This document shows, one piece after another, positions 1 through 9,647 of a DNA stretch of 64,000 nucleotides (position 1 is its first letter; the number at the start of each line of letters is the position of its first letter). A model generated the notes under the pieces. That model did no database searches, was not told the origin of the DNA, and saw nothing but the letters and a program-made list of their open reading frames with translations. Made by a program: the position numbers and the translations under genes. The stretch is from Selenomonas sp. WCT3 (GTDB taxonomy: Bacteria; Bacillota; Negativicutes; Selenomonadales; Selenomonadaceae), in the NCBI GenBank assembly GCA_900100835.1, contig FNCM01000001.1:268655-332654 (forward strand), given 5' to 3'.

Positions 1-2976
1 GCTGATGATGTCGGCACCGGCTTCTTCCGCATTCAGGGCGGTAATCGCAGAATCCAGCTGTGTCGGGGCATAGCCTTCCCGGTCAAGCAGCAGGGATAAT
101 TCCTTCAAACTTTTCCGCGTAAGTTCTGCCGGTTTGGTGCAGATGATATTGATTGCCGCTATTTCATTGATGTGTTCTTTTATGTAGCTGGTGAATTCGT
201 CCAGATAATCCTCGGGCCGCTGTTGGGCGTTACCATAGCCCTGCACATGATAGGTCACTTCATCTGTGGCTTCCGATACCACCTGCGGCCTGCCCGGACG
301 GATATAGTTTTCCAAGTAACTGAATGCGGCCCTGTCTTTAATCAGTCTGTCCCGAGCCGTTTTATCATCCTGCTCGGCCAAGTCGCGGGCATAATCTGCA
401 TAGGATTTTGCCCCGGTCATAGCCATGAACTGCTGCTCCTGCTCGGTGGTCAGATTGCGGCCTTGGCGCTGGATTTTCGCTAACAGCTGGTCAATCTGAT
501 GCGTCAGTACAGACTTATCCTCTGACTGTGCCTCTGGCACTAACGTGTCAATCAGTTTGGTGATGGTAGCTGCCGGATTCGCGGCCACCGGTTTCATCGT
601 GTTGACCTTCTCCAAGCTGGCGAATGTGCCCACGGGGTCATAAATCTCGAAATGGTCTTTGCCAATAGCAGGACACAGGCGCGTGGCACGCCCCAGCATC
701 TGCTCAAAGAGAATACGGGATTTCACCCGCCGCAGGAACACCAGCCGCGTAATGGCAGGGATATCAATACCTGTTGTCAGCAGGTCAACGGTCACGATAA
801 TGCTGGGATACTGGTTGTTGCGGGTCTGCCGGATGACTTCCTGTATTTTCTTCTGATTGCCGTTTTCGATACTGCCCGTGATTTTCATAATGGCATCCTG
901 GTCAATATCCATATCGGCATAGATTTCCCGCAGAATGTCTACAATCATATCCGCATGAGCATCATTGACGGCATAGATAAGGGTCTTGCCGCCGAATTCA
1001 TCCGTGGGGTCAATATCCTTGGCAATTTCGGCCAGTACCTTGCGATTGAAGTCCGGCACGATAATCTGCCGGTTAAAACTCTCAACATCAAAGTCCAGCT
1101 CGTCTTCCAGTGCTTCACTGTTGGTAATTTCCCCTGTAGCCGGGTCATAGATGGCCACGGTGTCACCCTTGCCATAATGAATCCCCTCTTCGCTCAGGCG
1201 CGTCTTGATGATATGTGGTGCATCATAATCCACGAGGAATCCGTCTATCACAGCTTCCCGATAGGTGTACTTAAATATCGGTTCGCCGAAAATCTGCGTG
1301 GTATGCAGGGCAGGCGTTGCGGTCAAAGCGATTTTCACCGCCGTGAAATACTCGATAACCGCCCGATACTTACTCTGGTAATCCCGCTGGTCGCGATAGA
1401 CCAGTTCTTCCTCATCCATCATCTTGTCCAACGTGTAGCCGCGATGGGCTTCATCGACAATAATCAGGTCATAATCGGACACGGAGGGCTTGCGTTCCTC
1501 CTCATTGAAGACAATGCGCTGAATCATGCCCTGTACCGTAGCTACCTGCACGCGTGTCTCCCGGTCGATAAGTTTTTCATCCAGCCCCTTGATGTTGTAA
1601 ATCTGATTCAGGGACATAAGCTCTTCGAGTTTCACATCCTTGAATACATCATGGGCCTGCGTTCCCAGAGAATTGCGGTCAACGAGGAACAAAATCCGCT
1701 GAAAGCGATTGGTCTTGAGGAAGCGGTAAATCATCCCCAACACGGTACGGGTTTTACCAGTGCCCGTAGCCATGGCCAGCAGGATATTCTGCTGGCCGCT
1801 GAGTACCGCCTTTTCCGCTGCCTGAATCGCCGCAATCTGATAAGCACGCAGGTTTAAGCCATCCGGGTCTTGCAGGACAGCGTAAGGCATAGCTTGCAAT
1901 TTTTCGTTGCTCTTGCCTGTATCACGGGCCAATAACTCCGCCAGTCCCAGAGGGCTGAACCAGCCCCGCAGCGGCTGCGGACGATTGGTTTTCTGCCGCA
2001 AATCCAGGAACCAGATGCCGGACTTCGTGCGCAGCTGCTCCAAATAAGGCTTGCCATTGGTGGCAAAGGTGAAGGGCACCTGATAATCGCCCCACTGCCC
2101 CACGACATACTCACTATGCTGACTCTTGATGTGCTTGGGATAGTCCTTGCATTGGCCGTCAATCACTGCGGCTACATCTTTATGTTCAGCCTTGGCTTCG
2201 ATGATGGCCACCAGCTGCAAATCGATAAACAAGGCATAATCAGCAAAGCCGCCTTTGCCGCTCACCGAATCTGTCGGCCATTCGGCTATGGCCAAGCACC
2301 TGCCCTTCTGCGGTCTTGTGCCCTTGCTGTAACGCAAGTTCTCCGTGTCAGCCTCCCAGCCAACCTGCCGCAACTGTTCATCAATCAGCACGCGGGTTTC
2401 CGCTTCGGATTTGTACCGCTGATTGCTGGCCTTGCGGGCATATTTTTGACGGTCCGCCTTGTTTACTTTGGGAGCTTTGGCGGCATTTTCTGCCGCCTGC
2501 TGCAGGAGAATTTTTTCCAGTGCCTCTTCCTCCCCTTTATCTTCCCTGACAGGGGCCGGCGTTTCCTGCGGCATCACAAACAGGCGATTCTTATATTGGT
2601 AATCGCCATAAGTTTGCATAAACCATTCGGACAGACCGTACGTAATGCCTAAATAGTTGCGGGCATCCCTTACAGATTCATAGCCCTCATGTCCTGCCTG
2701 ATTGCGTATCTTGCGCAGGGAATGGAAAAGCATGGCCGTATCTGCATCCAACAAATCTTCCCGCCGCAATTTATTGATGCGGTTTACCGCTTTATCTTCA
2801 TGAGGCAGTTCGATTCCATCATAATCAAACATGAGCTTGATCATCGTCTCGCCCATCATCCCCAACTTGAACAGACAGGAATTCGAATCGCTGTACACAT
2901 ATTTTTCTGCCAACCGCCCCAAATGAGCCAGCACTGGAAATTTTTCTGACAAGAAATCAAAATTGGAATATGCCAT
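1..2976 (-). CDS. hsdR: Type I restriction enzyme, R subunit (partial, 3' end outside window)
   Basis: ATP-dependent translocase and endonuclease subunit of a type I restriction-modification complex. The reading frame starts at ATG 2976 and is open to base 1, so 992 codons are visible and the C-terminus is missing. In order: an N-terminal DUF4145-like region (RNQAGHEG, about residue 90), a PD-(D/E)xK nuclease core ending in EAK near residue 255, Walker A (GTGKT) near residue 404, DEAH box (VDEAHRG) near 507, and the second helicase lobe with a GRATR motif near 760. The layout matches the EcoKI-type family of about 1,000-1,170 residues. hsdM and hsdS are not seen and would lie beyond base 1, or elsewhere. 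AGGAGGGGCAG just upstream of the start serves as ribosome binding site. Confidence 0.93.
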   Translation of the reverse strand, partial: MAYSNFDFLSEKFPVLAHLGRLAEKYVYSDSNSCLFKLGMMGETMIKLMFDYDGIELPHEDKAVNRINKLRREDLLDADTAMLFHSLRKIRNQAGHEGYESVRDARNYLGITYGLSEWFMQTYGDYQYKNRLFVMPQETPAPVREDKGEEEALEKILLQQAAENAAKAPKVNKADRQKYARKASNQRYKSEAETRVLIDEQLRQVGWEADTENLRYSKGTRPQKGRCLAIAEWPTDSVSGKGGFADYALFIDLQLVAIIEAKAEHKDVAAVIDGQCKDYPKHIKSQHSEYVVGQWGDYQVPFTFATNGKPYLEQLRTKSGIWFLDLRQKTNRPQPLRGWFSPLGLAELLARDTGKSNEKLQAMPYAVLQDPDGLNLRAYQIAAIQAAEKAVLSGQQNILLAMATGTGKTRTVLGMIYRFLKTNRFQRILFLVDRNSLGTQAHDVFKDVKLEELMSLNQIYNIKGLDEKLIDRETRVQVATVQGMIQRIVFNEEERKPSVSDYDLIIVDEAHRGYTLDKMMDEEELVYRDQRDYQSKYRAVIEYFTAVKIALTATPALHTTQIFGEPIFKYTYREAVIDGFLVDYDAPHIIKTRLSEEGIHYGKGDTVAIYDPATGEITNSEALEDELDFDVESFNRQIIVPDFNRKVLAEIAKDIDPTDEFGGKTLIYAVNDAHADMIVDILREIYADMDIDQDAIMKITGSIENGNQKKIQEVIRQTRNNQYPSIIVTVDLLTTGIDIPAITRLVFLRRVKSRILFEQMLGRATRLCPAIGKDHFEIYDPVGTFASLEKVNTMKPVAANPAATITKLIDTLVPEAQSEDKSVLTHQIDQLLAKIQRQGRNLTTEQEQQFMAMTGAKSYADYARDLAEQDDKTARDRLIKDRAAFSYLENYIRPGRPQVVSEATDEVTYHVQGYGNAQQRPEDYLDEFTSYIKEHINEIAAINIICTKPAELTRKSLKELSLLLDREGYAPTQLDSAITALNAEEAGADIIS

Positions 2977-3098
2977 ACGAACTGCCCCTCCTCTTATTAT
3001 CTAATAATTTTATCATATCTGACAGCAAACCTCAAAAGCAGAAACCAGCCGCCCCCCCCTTAAACGTTCCCTTTGGTTCTCTGTTTTAGCTTACTAGG

Positions 3099-3135
3099 TT
3101 GACTGTCAACTTTTATAGATATAAAATGTTAACAA
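3099..3135 (+). promoter_or_regulatory. bioB promoter with overlapping BirA-type operator
   Basis: A -35 TTGACT (3099-3104), a 17-base spacer and a -10 TAAAAT (3122-3127) form a good promoter. The inverted half-sites GTCAAC (3105-3110) and GTTAACAA (3128-3135) are 17 bases apart, which is the arrangement of the firmicute BirA (biotin protein ligase/repressor) operator. The right half lies on the predicted transcription start, so binding would block initiation. Assignment to BirA is inference from the half-site sequence and the bioB context. Confidence 0.72.
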
Positions 3136-3176
3136 TGGATTTTATCCTCAAAAATAATAAAGCGAGGCTGACTGCT

Positions 3177-4184
3177 ATGAAAATCACGAACATCAAACTG
3201 CTTACGGATAAAATTATCGCGGGACTGCGCCTAAAGCGCGGGGATGACCTTTCGTATCTCCTGACGACACCGCTAACAGAGCTGCAGGAGGGTGCCTGCC
3301 GGCTGCAGGATCACTTCTGCGGCAATCACATCGACCTTTGCACCATCATCAACGGCCGCAGCGGCCGCTGTGGCGAAAACTGCAAATACTGCGCCCAAGC
3401 CGCCTGCCATCACACAGGCATTGAGGAATATCCCTTTCTTCCTCAGGAGGAAATCATCAAAAATGCCAAAGCCAACCAGGAAGCTGGCGCCAACCGCTTT
3501 GCCATCGTAACTTCTGGCCGTGCCCTGGCCGGAGCGGATTTTGACAAGGCCATTGCCACCTATGAAGCCATGCGCGATACCCTCTCCATTGACCTCTGTG
3601 CCTCCCATGGGCTGCTGACTCGTCAGCAGTTCAAGCGGCTTCGGGCGGCGGGAGTGACCAGTTACCATCACAATATCGAAACCAGCCGCCGCTTTTTCCC
3701 GCAAATCTGCACCTCCCATACCTACCAAGACCGGATTGACACGATAAAAATCGCCCAGGAGGAAGGCTTCTGCGTCTGCTCGGGCGGCATCATCGGCATG
3801 GGGGAAACCTGGGCAGACCGCATCGATATGGCCATCAGCCTGCAAGAACTCGGAATCGAATCCATTCCCATCAACGCCCTTATGGCCATTCCCGGCACGG
3901 GACTTGCCAGCCGTCCCGCCCTGCCAGCGGAGGATATCCTGCGCACCATCGCCATCTTCCGCTTCGTAAATCCCACGGCCAACATCCGCCTGGCAGCCGG
4001 CCGCAAGCTCCTGCCCCAAAATGGCGCTACAGCCTTCCGAGCAGGTGCCTCCGCCTCCATTACAGGCAATATGCTGACCACCTCCGGCACCACCATCAAA
4101 GAAGATATGGCGATGCTGAAAGAACTCGGCCTTACCAACCAGCAGGATACCCGCATAAACAACGGCACCTGCGGGGCCCATTAA
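3177..4184 (+). CDS. bioB: Biotin synthase
   Basis: Radical-SAM enzyme that inserts sulfur into dethiobiotin to give biotin. The cluster motif CxxxCxxC appears as CGENCKYC near residue 65, and later family motifs (GGIIGMGE, NALMAIPGTGL) are present. I chose ATG 3177, with AGCGAGG upstream, because the promoter at 3099-3127 puts transcription start near 3134. The frame is open from 3099, but that start would lie inside the promoter. This gives 335 residues, the usual length for BioB. No other biotin gene is nearby, so this is a stand-alone bioB, probably repressed by biotin through BirA. Confidence 0.93.
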   Translation: MKITNIKLLTDKIIAGLRLKRGDDLSYLLTTPLTELQEGACRLQDHFCGNHIDLCTIINGRSGRCGENCKYCAQAACHHTGIEEYPFLPQEEIIKNAKANQEAGANRFAIVTSGRALAGADFDKAIATYEAMRDTLSIDLCASHGLLTRQQFKRLRAAGVTSYHHNIETSRRFFPQICTSHTYQDRIDTIKIAQEEGFCVCSGGIIGMGETWADRIDMAISLQELGIESIPINALMAIPGTGLASRPALPAEDILRTIAIFRFVNPTANIRLAAGRKLLPQNGATAFRAGASASITGNMLTTSGTTIKEDMAMLKELGLTNQQDTRINNGTCGAH

Positions 4185-4192
4185 CTGCCAAT

Positions 4193-4239
4193 AAAAATGG
4201 TGTGACAAACTGCCTTAGCATTTTGCCACACCATTTTTC
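4193..4239. terminator. Bidirectional terminator between bioB and DUF2156 gene
   Basis: The arms AAAAATGGTGTG-ACAAA (4193-4209) and TTTTGCCACACCATTTTT (4221-4238) form a long stem with A and T tracts on both sides. It can end both convergent transcripts. Confidence 0.8.
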
Positions 4240-4245
4240 TGTTAT

Positions 4246-5154
4246 TTACGCTAACCGCTTTACGTTGAATTTCTCAATCATCTTGACCGGTTTATAGGAT
4301 TCCTTTGCCTTACGAAGCCCCTCATGGCCCATATCTTCTTCCCGATTGATATAAGTCATCCCCTGCCAGCAATTCTCCACATAGGCTTGGTTGATAGCCG
4401 GGTATGCTCCGCGGATATTCGGATCGGCCTTTTCCACATGGACAACCACCGAATCCGTATTCAGCTGTTCCCCAAAGGTAAACGCAATGATACGTCCATC
4501 GAGACGAATCGCACCTCCCTTGAGGTCAAAATAAGTATAGTCCTCAAACACTTCGCGAATGGCCCGGCTTTCCCAACCGATAAAAGGGTCATCGGGCTCA
4601 TCCTGAATGCGGATGTCGTACCAGCGCTGAAGTTCTTCCAGGCAGTCGGCCAGGATTTCCTCCGTGATGGGCAGGTACTCCGCCTGCGGATAAAGCTTAT
4701 GAAAAGCATTGAGATGATTCTTCTTCGAATGCAGCTTGCGCCCCGACAGACTTATGAGCTTTTCTGCCAGGTACACATAGTCGAAGTTGTCCCTATCCGC
4801 TTCAATGACAAAGGAAGCCCCAGCGAAATTTTCCAACACCTGGGCATAACTCTTCTCGACTCCGGTCATGACGAAGGGCTTTCCCTGCTGCTCAAAATAC
4901 GCCAGGAACTTTTCGGTAGCCTCCTGCATTTTCTCCTCAGGGCCATAGGGCTGCAACGCCATCAGCTGCCCTTCCCACTGACAAGTCATATACAGGACGC
5001 CATCTTCTTCGCACCATTTCACCTGATACGGTTCACGCCACATAAAAAGATTTGTAAACGTAAAATGGGAATTTTCGTAATAACGACTTTGAAAATACCG
5101 ATCCAGTAACGGTTTATCGGCTTTCGTTAAATCCTGGAATTCTATGATACTCAT
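4246..5154 (-). CDS. DUF2156 domain protein (GNAT-like acyl/aminoacyl transferase fold)
   Basis: A 302-residue soluble protein with the DUF2156 fold, related to the C-terminal domain of phosphatidylglycerol lysyltransferase (MprF) and built from two GNAT-like halves. Typical positions include the SKKNHLNAF stretch near residue 142 and the C-terminal NREEDMGHEGLRKAKESY region near 265-285. There is no membrane segment, so it is a stand-alone cytoplasmic family member. Substrate is unknown. Its start is preceded by AGGAGGATGAGT. It stands alone between bioB (convergent) and dhaM. Confidence 0.8.
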   Translation of the reverse strand: MSIIEFQDLTKADKPLLDRYFQSRYYENSHFTFTNLFMWREPYQVKWCEEDGVLYMTCQWEGQLMALQPYGPEEKMQEATEKFLAYFEQQGKPFVMTGVEKSYAQVLENFAGASFVIEADRDNFDYVYLAEKLISLSGRKLHSKKNHLNAFHKLYPQAEYLPITEEILADCLEELQRWYDIRIQDEPDDPFIGWESRAIREVFEDYTYFDLKGGAIRLDGRIIAFTFGEQLNTDSVVVHVEKADPNIRGAYPAINQAYVENCWQGMTYINREEDMGHEGLRKAKESYKPVKMIEKFNVKRLA

Positions 5155-5232
5155 CCTCCTGATGATAATCCCTATCGTTAACAGTATACCCTATCATTAT
5201 AACAAACCCGTCAAACGTGAACCGTAACTCGC

Positions 5233-5625
5233 TCACTGAAGTTTCATCATCTCTCGTCCTGCCTGCGCCTGCCGCACGACTTCCATGACGTCTGCTCCAC
5301 CGGCTGCTGCTACAGCAGCCATCACAGCCCCTTCCACCAGCGGACAATCCACCAGTTTCACTTGGTCATCTTTGAGGTTTTCCTGAACCAATTCCGCCGT
5401 CATGACAGCACTGCCCATATCCATCAAAACTACGGCACCATCGCGGCCACAAACATCTTCCACCGCCATCATGATTTTTCCATAACTGGTCCCCAGCATG
5501 CCATCGTCAAGCCCTCCAGCTGCTGCAATCTGTACATCCCTAGCCATCATCTCAGCCAGCTCCTTGACCCCTTCCGCCAATTTCTGGCTATGGGACACGA
5601 TTACAATACCAACCAACCCATTCAC
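5233..5625 (-). CDS. dhaM: PTS-dependent dihydroxyacetone kinase, phosphotransferase subunit DhaM (EIIA-like)
   Basis: A 130-residue protein matching the mannose-EIIA-like domain of DhaM, which passes phosphate from HPr to the ADP held by DhaL. The phosphoacceptor histidine lies in IVSHSQKLAEG (about residue 12), and the DMGSA motif is near residue 70. The HPr and EI-like extension of E. coli DhaM is absent, as is usual in Firmicutes. The partners dhaK and dhaL, normally adjacent, are not in this window. An AAAGAGGTG ribosome binding site precedes the ATG. Confidence 0.82.
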   Translation of the reverse strand: MNGLVGIVIVSHSQKLAEGVKELAEMMARDVQIAAAGGLDDGMLGTSYGKIMMAVEDVCGRDGAVVLMDMGSAVMTAELVQENLKDDQVKLVDCPLVEGAVMAAVAAAGGADVMEVVRQAQAGREMMKLQ

Positions 5626-5644
5626 CTCTTTCAGTCTTAGTCAA

Positions 5645-5670
5645 AATGCGGTCAGGGACCTGACCGCATT
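5645..5670. repeat. Perfect palindrome in the dhaM leader
   Basis: 12-base arms AATGCGGTCAGG and CCTGACCGCATT are separated by two bases, about 20 bases before the dhaM ribosome binding site. On the dhaM strand it is followed by TTTTGACT, so it could be an operator or a weak attenuator. Confidence 0.6.
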
Positions 5671-5717
5671 AAACACTTTTACTATTGTAACATAAATTTT
5701 GACAATTGACGAGTCAA

Positions 5718-5750
5718 AAATGACCGGTCAAATGACCGGTCATTTTTTTC
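5718..5750. terminator. Terminator of purL built from two TGACCGGTCA palindromes
   Basis: Two copies of TGACCGGTCA (5721-5730 and 5733-5742) lie between an A-run and a T-run. They can pair into a stem in either direction, directly after the purL stop codon. Confidence 0.6.
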
Positions 5751-5763
5751 GTAAGGGCTCTTA

Positions 5764-8700
5764 TTATTTATAGTAAGCCACGCCAGCTTCAAAGAGTTGC
5801 TGATCTTTGCAGCCTGGTACGTTGCAGGCGACATTTTCGCCAATGCGCTCCGAGTGTCCCATCTTGCCTAAGACGCGGCCATCGGGGCTTGTAATGCCTT
5901 CAATGGCATTGACCGAACCGTTAGGATTGAACGGAATAGAAAGCGACGGATTTCCGGCCGCATCGACATACTGGGTAGCAATCTGCCCGCGTACACGCAG
6001 TTTCGCGATGATTTCCTGATCGGCAACAAAACGGCCTTCGCCATGCGAAATCGCAATCGTATGAGTATCTCCCACTTTGACGTTGTTAAACCAAGGAGAA
6101 AGATTCGATACGACTTTTGTCTGAACCATACAGGAAGCGTGGCGGCCGATGTTATTATGCGTCAGCGTCGGCGAAGATTCCGAAAGGTCCCGAATATCGC
6201 CATAGGGTACCAGCCCCAATTTGATGAGTGCCTGGAAACCATTGCAGATACCAAGCATCAGACCATCACGTTTGTTGAGGAGATTCATAACCTCTTCCTT
6301 GATGCGCGGATTGCGGAACATGGCCGCTATGAATTTTCCCGAACCATCCGGCTCGTCGCCGCCGCTGAAACCGCCCGGCAACATAATCATCTGGGCATTC
6401 TGAATCCCCTTGACGATTGCCTCCACCGTTTCCTCGACAGCCTGCGGCGTAAGGTTGCGGACAATCAGCGTCTCCGTCTCAGCACCAGCACGCTGCCAAG
6501 CTCTTGCCGAATCGTATTCGCAGTTCGTGCCCGGGAATACCGGGATGAATACCTTCGGACGAACGATGCTGTGCTGTGCCTTAATCACATTGCCCTTGTT
6601 GTAGGGAATGTAGGTTGCTTTATCTTTGGAACGCACCTTGACCTGCGTCGGGAAGATTTTTTCCAGCGGCGCCGTGAAAGCCTCCTCCGCATCGGCAATC
6701 ATGACCACCGTATCACCACAGACAATACTCGGGCCTGCGGTGGTTTCACCGAGTTCACGATACCCGGTGCCAGCCAACATCGTTTCCACATCCGTATTGT
6801 CGGCAACTTCCAACAGGATAGAACCATAATCCGGCTTGAAAAGGTCTTCTTTGGCAATAAAGTTCGTAAATTTAAAGCCAATGCCATTGCCCAACGACAT
6901 TTTCGTAACAGCAGCAGCAATACCGCCTACGCCAATGCTCTGCGCAGAGAACACTTTATGTCCTGCTGTCATCTCACTGATTTTCGCCCAATTGTGACGC
7001 ATCTTGCCAAACAACGGCAAATCCTGGTCGTCCTTCGGGGCCGGTACCAGATAAACCTTATTGCCCGCGTATTTAAATTCCGGTGATATCGCAACATCAG
7101 CCTTCATGACATCAACAGCAAAAGCTGCCAGCGTCGGCGGTACATGAATATCCTCAAACGTTCCCGACATCGAATCCTTTCCGCCGATGGCCGGAATCTC
7201 CAGCTCATGCTGTGCCCAAAGCGCACCGATAAGAGCAGCAAACGGTTTGCCCCACTTCTCCGGCTCTTTGCCCAGGCTTTCGAAATATTCCTGGAACGTC
7301 AGGCGAATCTTATCTGCCCGGCCGCCCAAGGCAACCATTTTGGCAGCAGCCTCAACCACAGCGTACAAAGCACCATGGAACGGACTCCATTCCGTAAAAG
7401 CCGGATTAAGACCAAAGGTCATCGCTGTAGCGGTATTCGTCTCCGCGCCAAGGACCGGCAGCTTCGCTACCATACCTTCGGCCGGCGTCAGCTGTTTCTT
7501 GCCGCCAAAGGGCATGAGCACGGTATTGCCGCCGATGGTAGAATCGAAGCGCTCAGCCAATCCCTTCTGGCTGCAAACATTGAGGTCGCGCAGATTTTCC
7601 AGCCATGCTTTCTCCACATCGCCCCCGCACTTTTTGACAGTCTCCGGGATTTCGCGCAGATAGCGTTTGCCTGCATCCGGCATATCGATAACAGCCGTGA
7701 CATGCTGGCGAACACCGTTGGTATCCAAGAATTCACGGTTCATCTGGACTATCGGTTTGCCACGCCACTGCATGATAAGCCGCGGTTCTTCCGTGACATC
7801 AGCGACCTTGGTAGCCTCCAGATTTTCTGCATCGGCGAATTTGACGAAGGCATCCAAATCCTTCGGGTCGATGACGACAGCCATACGCTCCTGGGATTCC
7901 GAAATTGCCAGTTCCGTACCATCGAGGCCGGCATATTTTTTCTTGACGGCATCCAAATCGATAATCAGGCCATCGGCCAACTCGCCAATAGCTACGGCCA
8001 CACCACCGGCACCAAAATCGTTGCAGCGTTTAATCATGCGGCTGACTTCCGGATTGCGGAACAAGCGCTGAATCTTGCGCTCCGTCGGCGGATTTCCCTT
8101 CTGCACCTCTGCACCGCAGCTCGTCAACGACTCTTCCGTATGCTCTTTCGAGGACCCCGTCGCACCGCCGCAGCCGTCACGGCCCGTCCGGCCGCCTACA
8201 AGCACGATGAAATCACCAGCTGCTGGACGCTCGCGGACAACATTGACCTTCGGCGCCGCAGCGATAACGGCACCAATTTCCATGCGCTTTGCCATATAGC
8301 CCTCATGGTAGACCTCGCGAACCTGTCCCGTAGCCAGACCAATCTGGTTGCCATAAGCACTGTAGCCAGCAGCTGCTCCCAGGGTAATTTTCTTCTGTGG
8401 CAGTTTTCCGGCCATCGTATCTTTAAGCGGACGGCGCGGATCAGCGGCCCCCGTTACGCGCATCGCTTGATAGACATAGGAACGTCCCGAAAGCGGATCA
8501 CGGATTGCACCACCAAGACAAGTAGCCGCGCCACCAAAAGGCTCAATTTCCGTCGGATGATTGTGCGTCTCGTTTTTGAACATCACGAGCCACTCTTCCT
8601 CTTTGCCATCGATATCCGCCGTTACCACAATACTGCAGGCATTGATTTCCTCCGATTTATCCAAATCCGCGAGCTTGCCCTGCTTTCTGAGGGCTTTCAT

Positions 8701-9543
8701 CCCGATGACGGCAATATCCATCAAGGTCACATCGCGCGGTTTATCGGCGTAAATTTCCTTGCGGTCTGCCAAATATTTCTCATAAGCCTTCGTGATAGCG
8801 GGAGAAAAGTAACCATCTTTAATATCGACCATATCGATTGCCGTCGTGAAAGTAGTATGACGGCAATGATCCGACCAATACGTATCGATAACGCGAAGTT
8901 CCGTAATCGTCGGCGCACGATGCTCCTCATCGCGGAAATACTGCTGGCAAAAGAGCAAGTCTTCCAGACTCATCGCAAAGCCCTTCTGCTCCCAAAACGC
9001 TTTGACCCCAGCTTCGTCCAATCCGTTGAAGTCTTCCAGCACTTCAACATCAGCCGGTTCCTCATAGGTTACATTCAGCGACTCTGGTTTCGTAAGGCTT
9101 GCCTCACGGCTCTCCACAGCATTGATGCAGTAATCCTTGATTTTGTTGAAATCCTCACGACTCACGTCTCCTACAATGACGATAACCCGTGCGGTGGCAA
9201 TCTGCGGGCGCTCTTTCTGCGTAACGAGCTGCACGCACTGCGCTGCCGAGTCTGCCGTCTGGTCATACTGTCCCGGCAGATATTCGACCGCAAAGACCCG
9301 CGAATTCGGGAAATGCGGCAATTTTTCCTCATATACCACATCCACCGGCGGCTCAGAAAAAACCACCGACTTGACCGCAGCGTACTCCTCATCACTCAAA
9401 CCCTCGATATCATAGCGTTTGATGATGCGGACGGCCTTGAGTTCTTCCAATTGGAAGGTCTCCTTTAGGTCGCTGCAGAGCTGCTGGGCCGGGATGTCAA
9501 AGAATCCCTGTCGTTTCTCTACGAAAATTCTTCTTACAGTCAT
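5764..9543 (-). CDS. purL: Phosphoribosylformylglycinamidine synthase, single chain (PurL with fused PurQ domain)
   Basis: Catalyses the ATP- and glutamine-dependent step from FGAR to FGAM in purine synthesis. At 1,259 residues it is the clade II one-chain type found in Clostridia, streptococci and Negativicutes. It has an N-terminal PurS-like region, two synthetase halves (for example GGAATCLGGAIRDPLSGR near 340) and a C-terminal class I glutaminase from about residue 1,000 (FPGTNCEYD). The nucleophile Cys is in GICNGFQ near 1,101, and the His/Glu pair is in GHSERIGE near 1,234. Separate purQ or purS is therefore not needed. GGAGGAAAAG precedes the ATG. No purine riboswitch was seen upstream, and no other pur gene is in the window. 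Confidence 0.96.
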   Translation of the reverse strand: MTVRRIFVEKRQGFFDIPAQQLCSDLKETFQLEELKAVRIIKRYDIEGLSDEEYAAVKSVVFSEPPVDVVYEEKLPHFPNSRVFAVEYLPGQYDQTADSAAQCVQLVTQKERPQIATARVIVIVGDVSREDFNKIKDYCINAVESREASLTKPESLNVTYEEPADVEVLEDFNGLDEAGVKAFWEQKGFAMSLEDLLFCQQYFRDEEHRAPTITELRVIDTYWSDHCRHTTFTTAIDMVDIKDGYFSPAITKAYEKYLADRKEIYADKPRDVTLMDIAVIGMKALRKQGKLADLDKSEEINACSIVVTADIDGKEEEWLVMFKNETHNHPTEIEPFGGAATCLGGAIRDPLSGRSYVYQAMRVTGAADPRRPLKDTMAGKLPQKKITLGAAAGYSAYGNQIGLATGQVREVYHEGYMAKRMEIGAVIAAAPKVNVVRERPAAGDFIVLVGGRTGRDGCGGATGSSKEHTEESLTSCGAEVQKGNPPTERKIQRLFRNPEVSRMIKRCNDFGAGGVAVAIGELADGLIIDLDAVKKKYAGLDGTELAISESQERMAVVIDPKDLDAFVKFADAENLEATKVADVTEEPRLIMQWRGKPIVQMNREFLDTNGVRQHVTAVIDMPDAGKRYLREIPETVKKCGGDVEKAWLENLRDLNVCSQKGLAERFDSTIGGNTVLMPFGGKKQLTPAEGMVAKLPVLGAETNTATAMTFGLNPAFTEWSPFHGALYAVVEAAAKMVALGGRADKIRLTFQEYFESLGKEPEKWGKPFAALIGALWAQHELEIPAIGGKDSMSGTFEDIHVPPTLAAFAVDVMKADVAISPEFKYAGNKVYLVPAPKDDQDLPLFGKMRHNWAKISEMTAGHKVFSAQSIGVGGIAAAVTKMSLGNGIGFKFTNFIAKEDLFKPDYGSILLEVADNTDVETMLAGTGYRELGETTAGPSIVCGDTVVMIADAEEAFTAPLEKIFPTQVKVRSKDKATYIPYNKGNVIKAQHSIVRPKVFIPVFPGTNCEYDSARAWQRAGAETETLIVRNLTPQAVEETVEAIVKGIQNAQMIMLPGGFSGGDEPDGSGKFIAAMFRNPRIKEEVMNLLNKRDGLMLGICNGFQALIKLGLVPYGDIRDLSESSPTLTHNNIGRHASCMVQTKVVSNLSPWFNNVKVGDTHTIAISHGEGRFVADQEIIAKLRVRGQIATQYVDAAGNPSLSIPFNPNGSVNAIEGITSPDGRVLGKMGHSERIGENVACNVPGCKDQQLFEAGVAYYK

Positions 9544-9604
9544 GAGTGTTCTTTTCCTCCAATAGAATTAGAAATAATGAAACCATAAAGCTTTATATAG
9601 ATAA

Positions 9605-9644
9605 AATAGGCATAGCAACCCCCGAAAGGCCTGCTATGCCTATT
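9605..9644 (-). terminator. Terminator of the YhcH-family gene
   Basis: The 13-base arms AATAGGCATAGCA (9605-9617) and TGCTATGCCTATT (9632-9644) lie directly after the 9648 stop codon. On the minus strand they are followed by a short T-rich stretch. Confidence 0.7.
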
Positions 9645-9647
9645 GCA

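Noticed and set aside
652-1857. A 401-codon plus-strand frame opposite hsdR
   Set aside because: The minus strand encodes the helicase motifs of HsdR here; the plus frame has no domain or ribosome binding site.
3273-4208. A 311-codon minus-strand frame opposite bioB
   Set aside because: It is Gly/Ala-rich shadow sequence of bioB and extends into the terminator.
7144-9468. A 774-codon open frame on the plus strand opposite purL
   Set aside because: It is antisense to a clearly recognised PurL, has no family features, and is an artefact of codon use in purL.
9545-9604. Possible purine riboswitch before purL
   Set aside because: The leader is only about 60 bases long and lacks the conserved purine aptamer loops.
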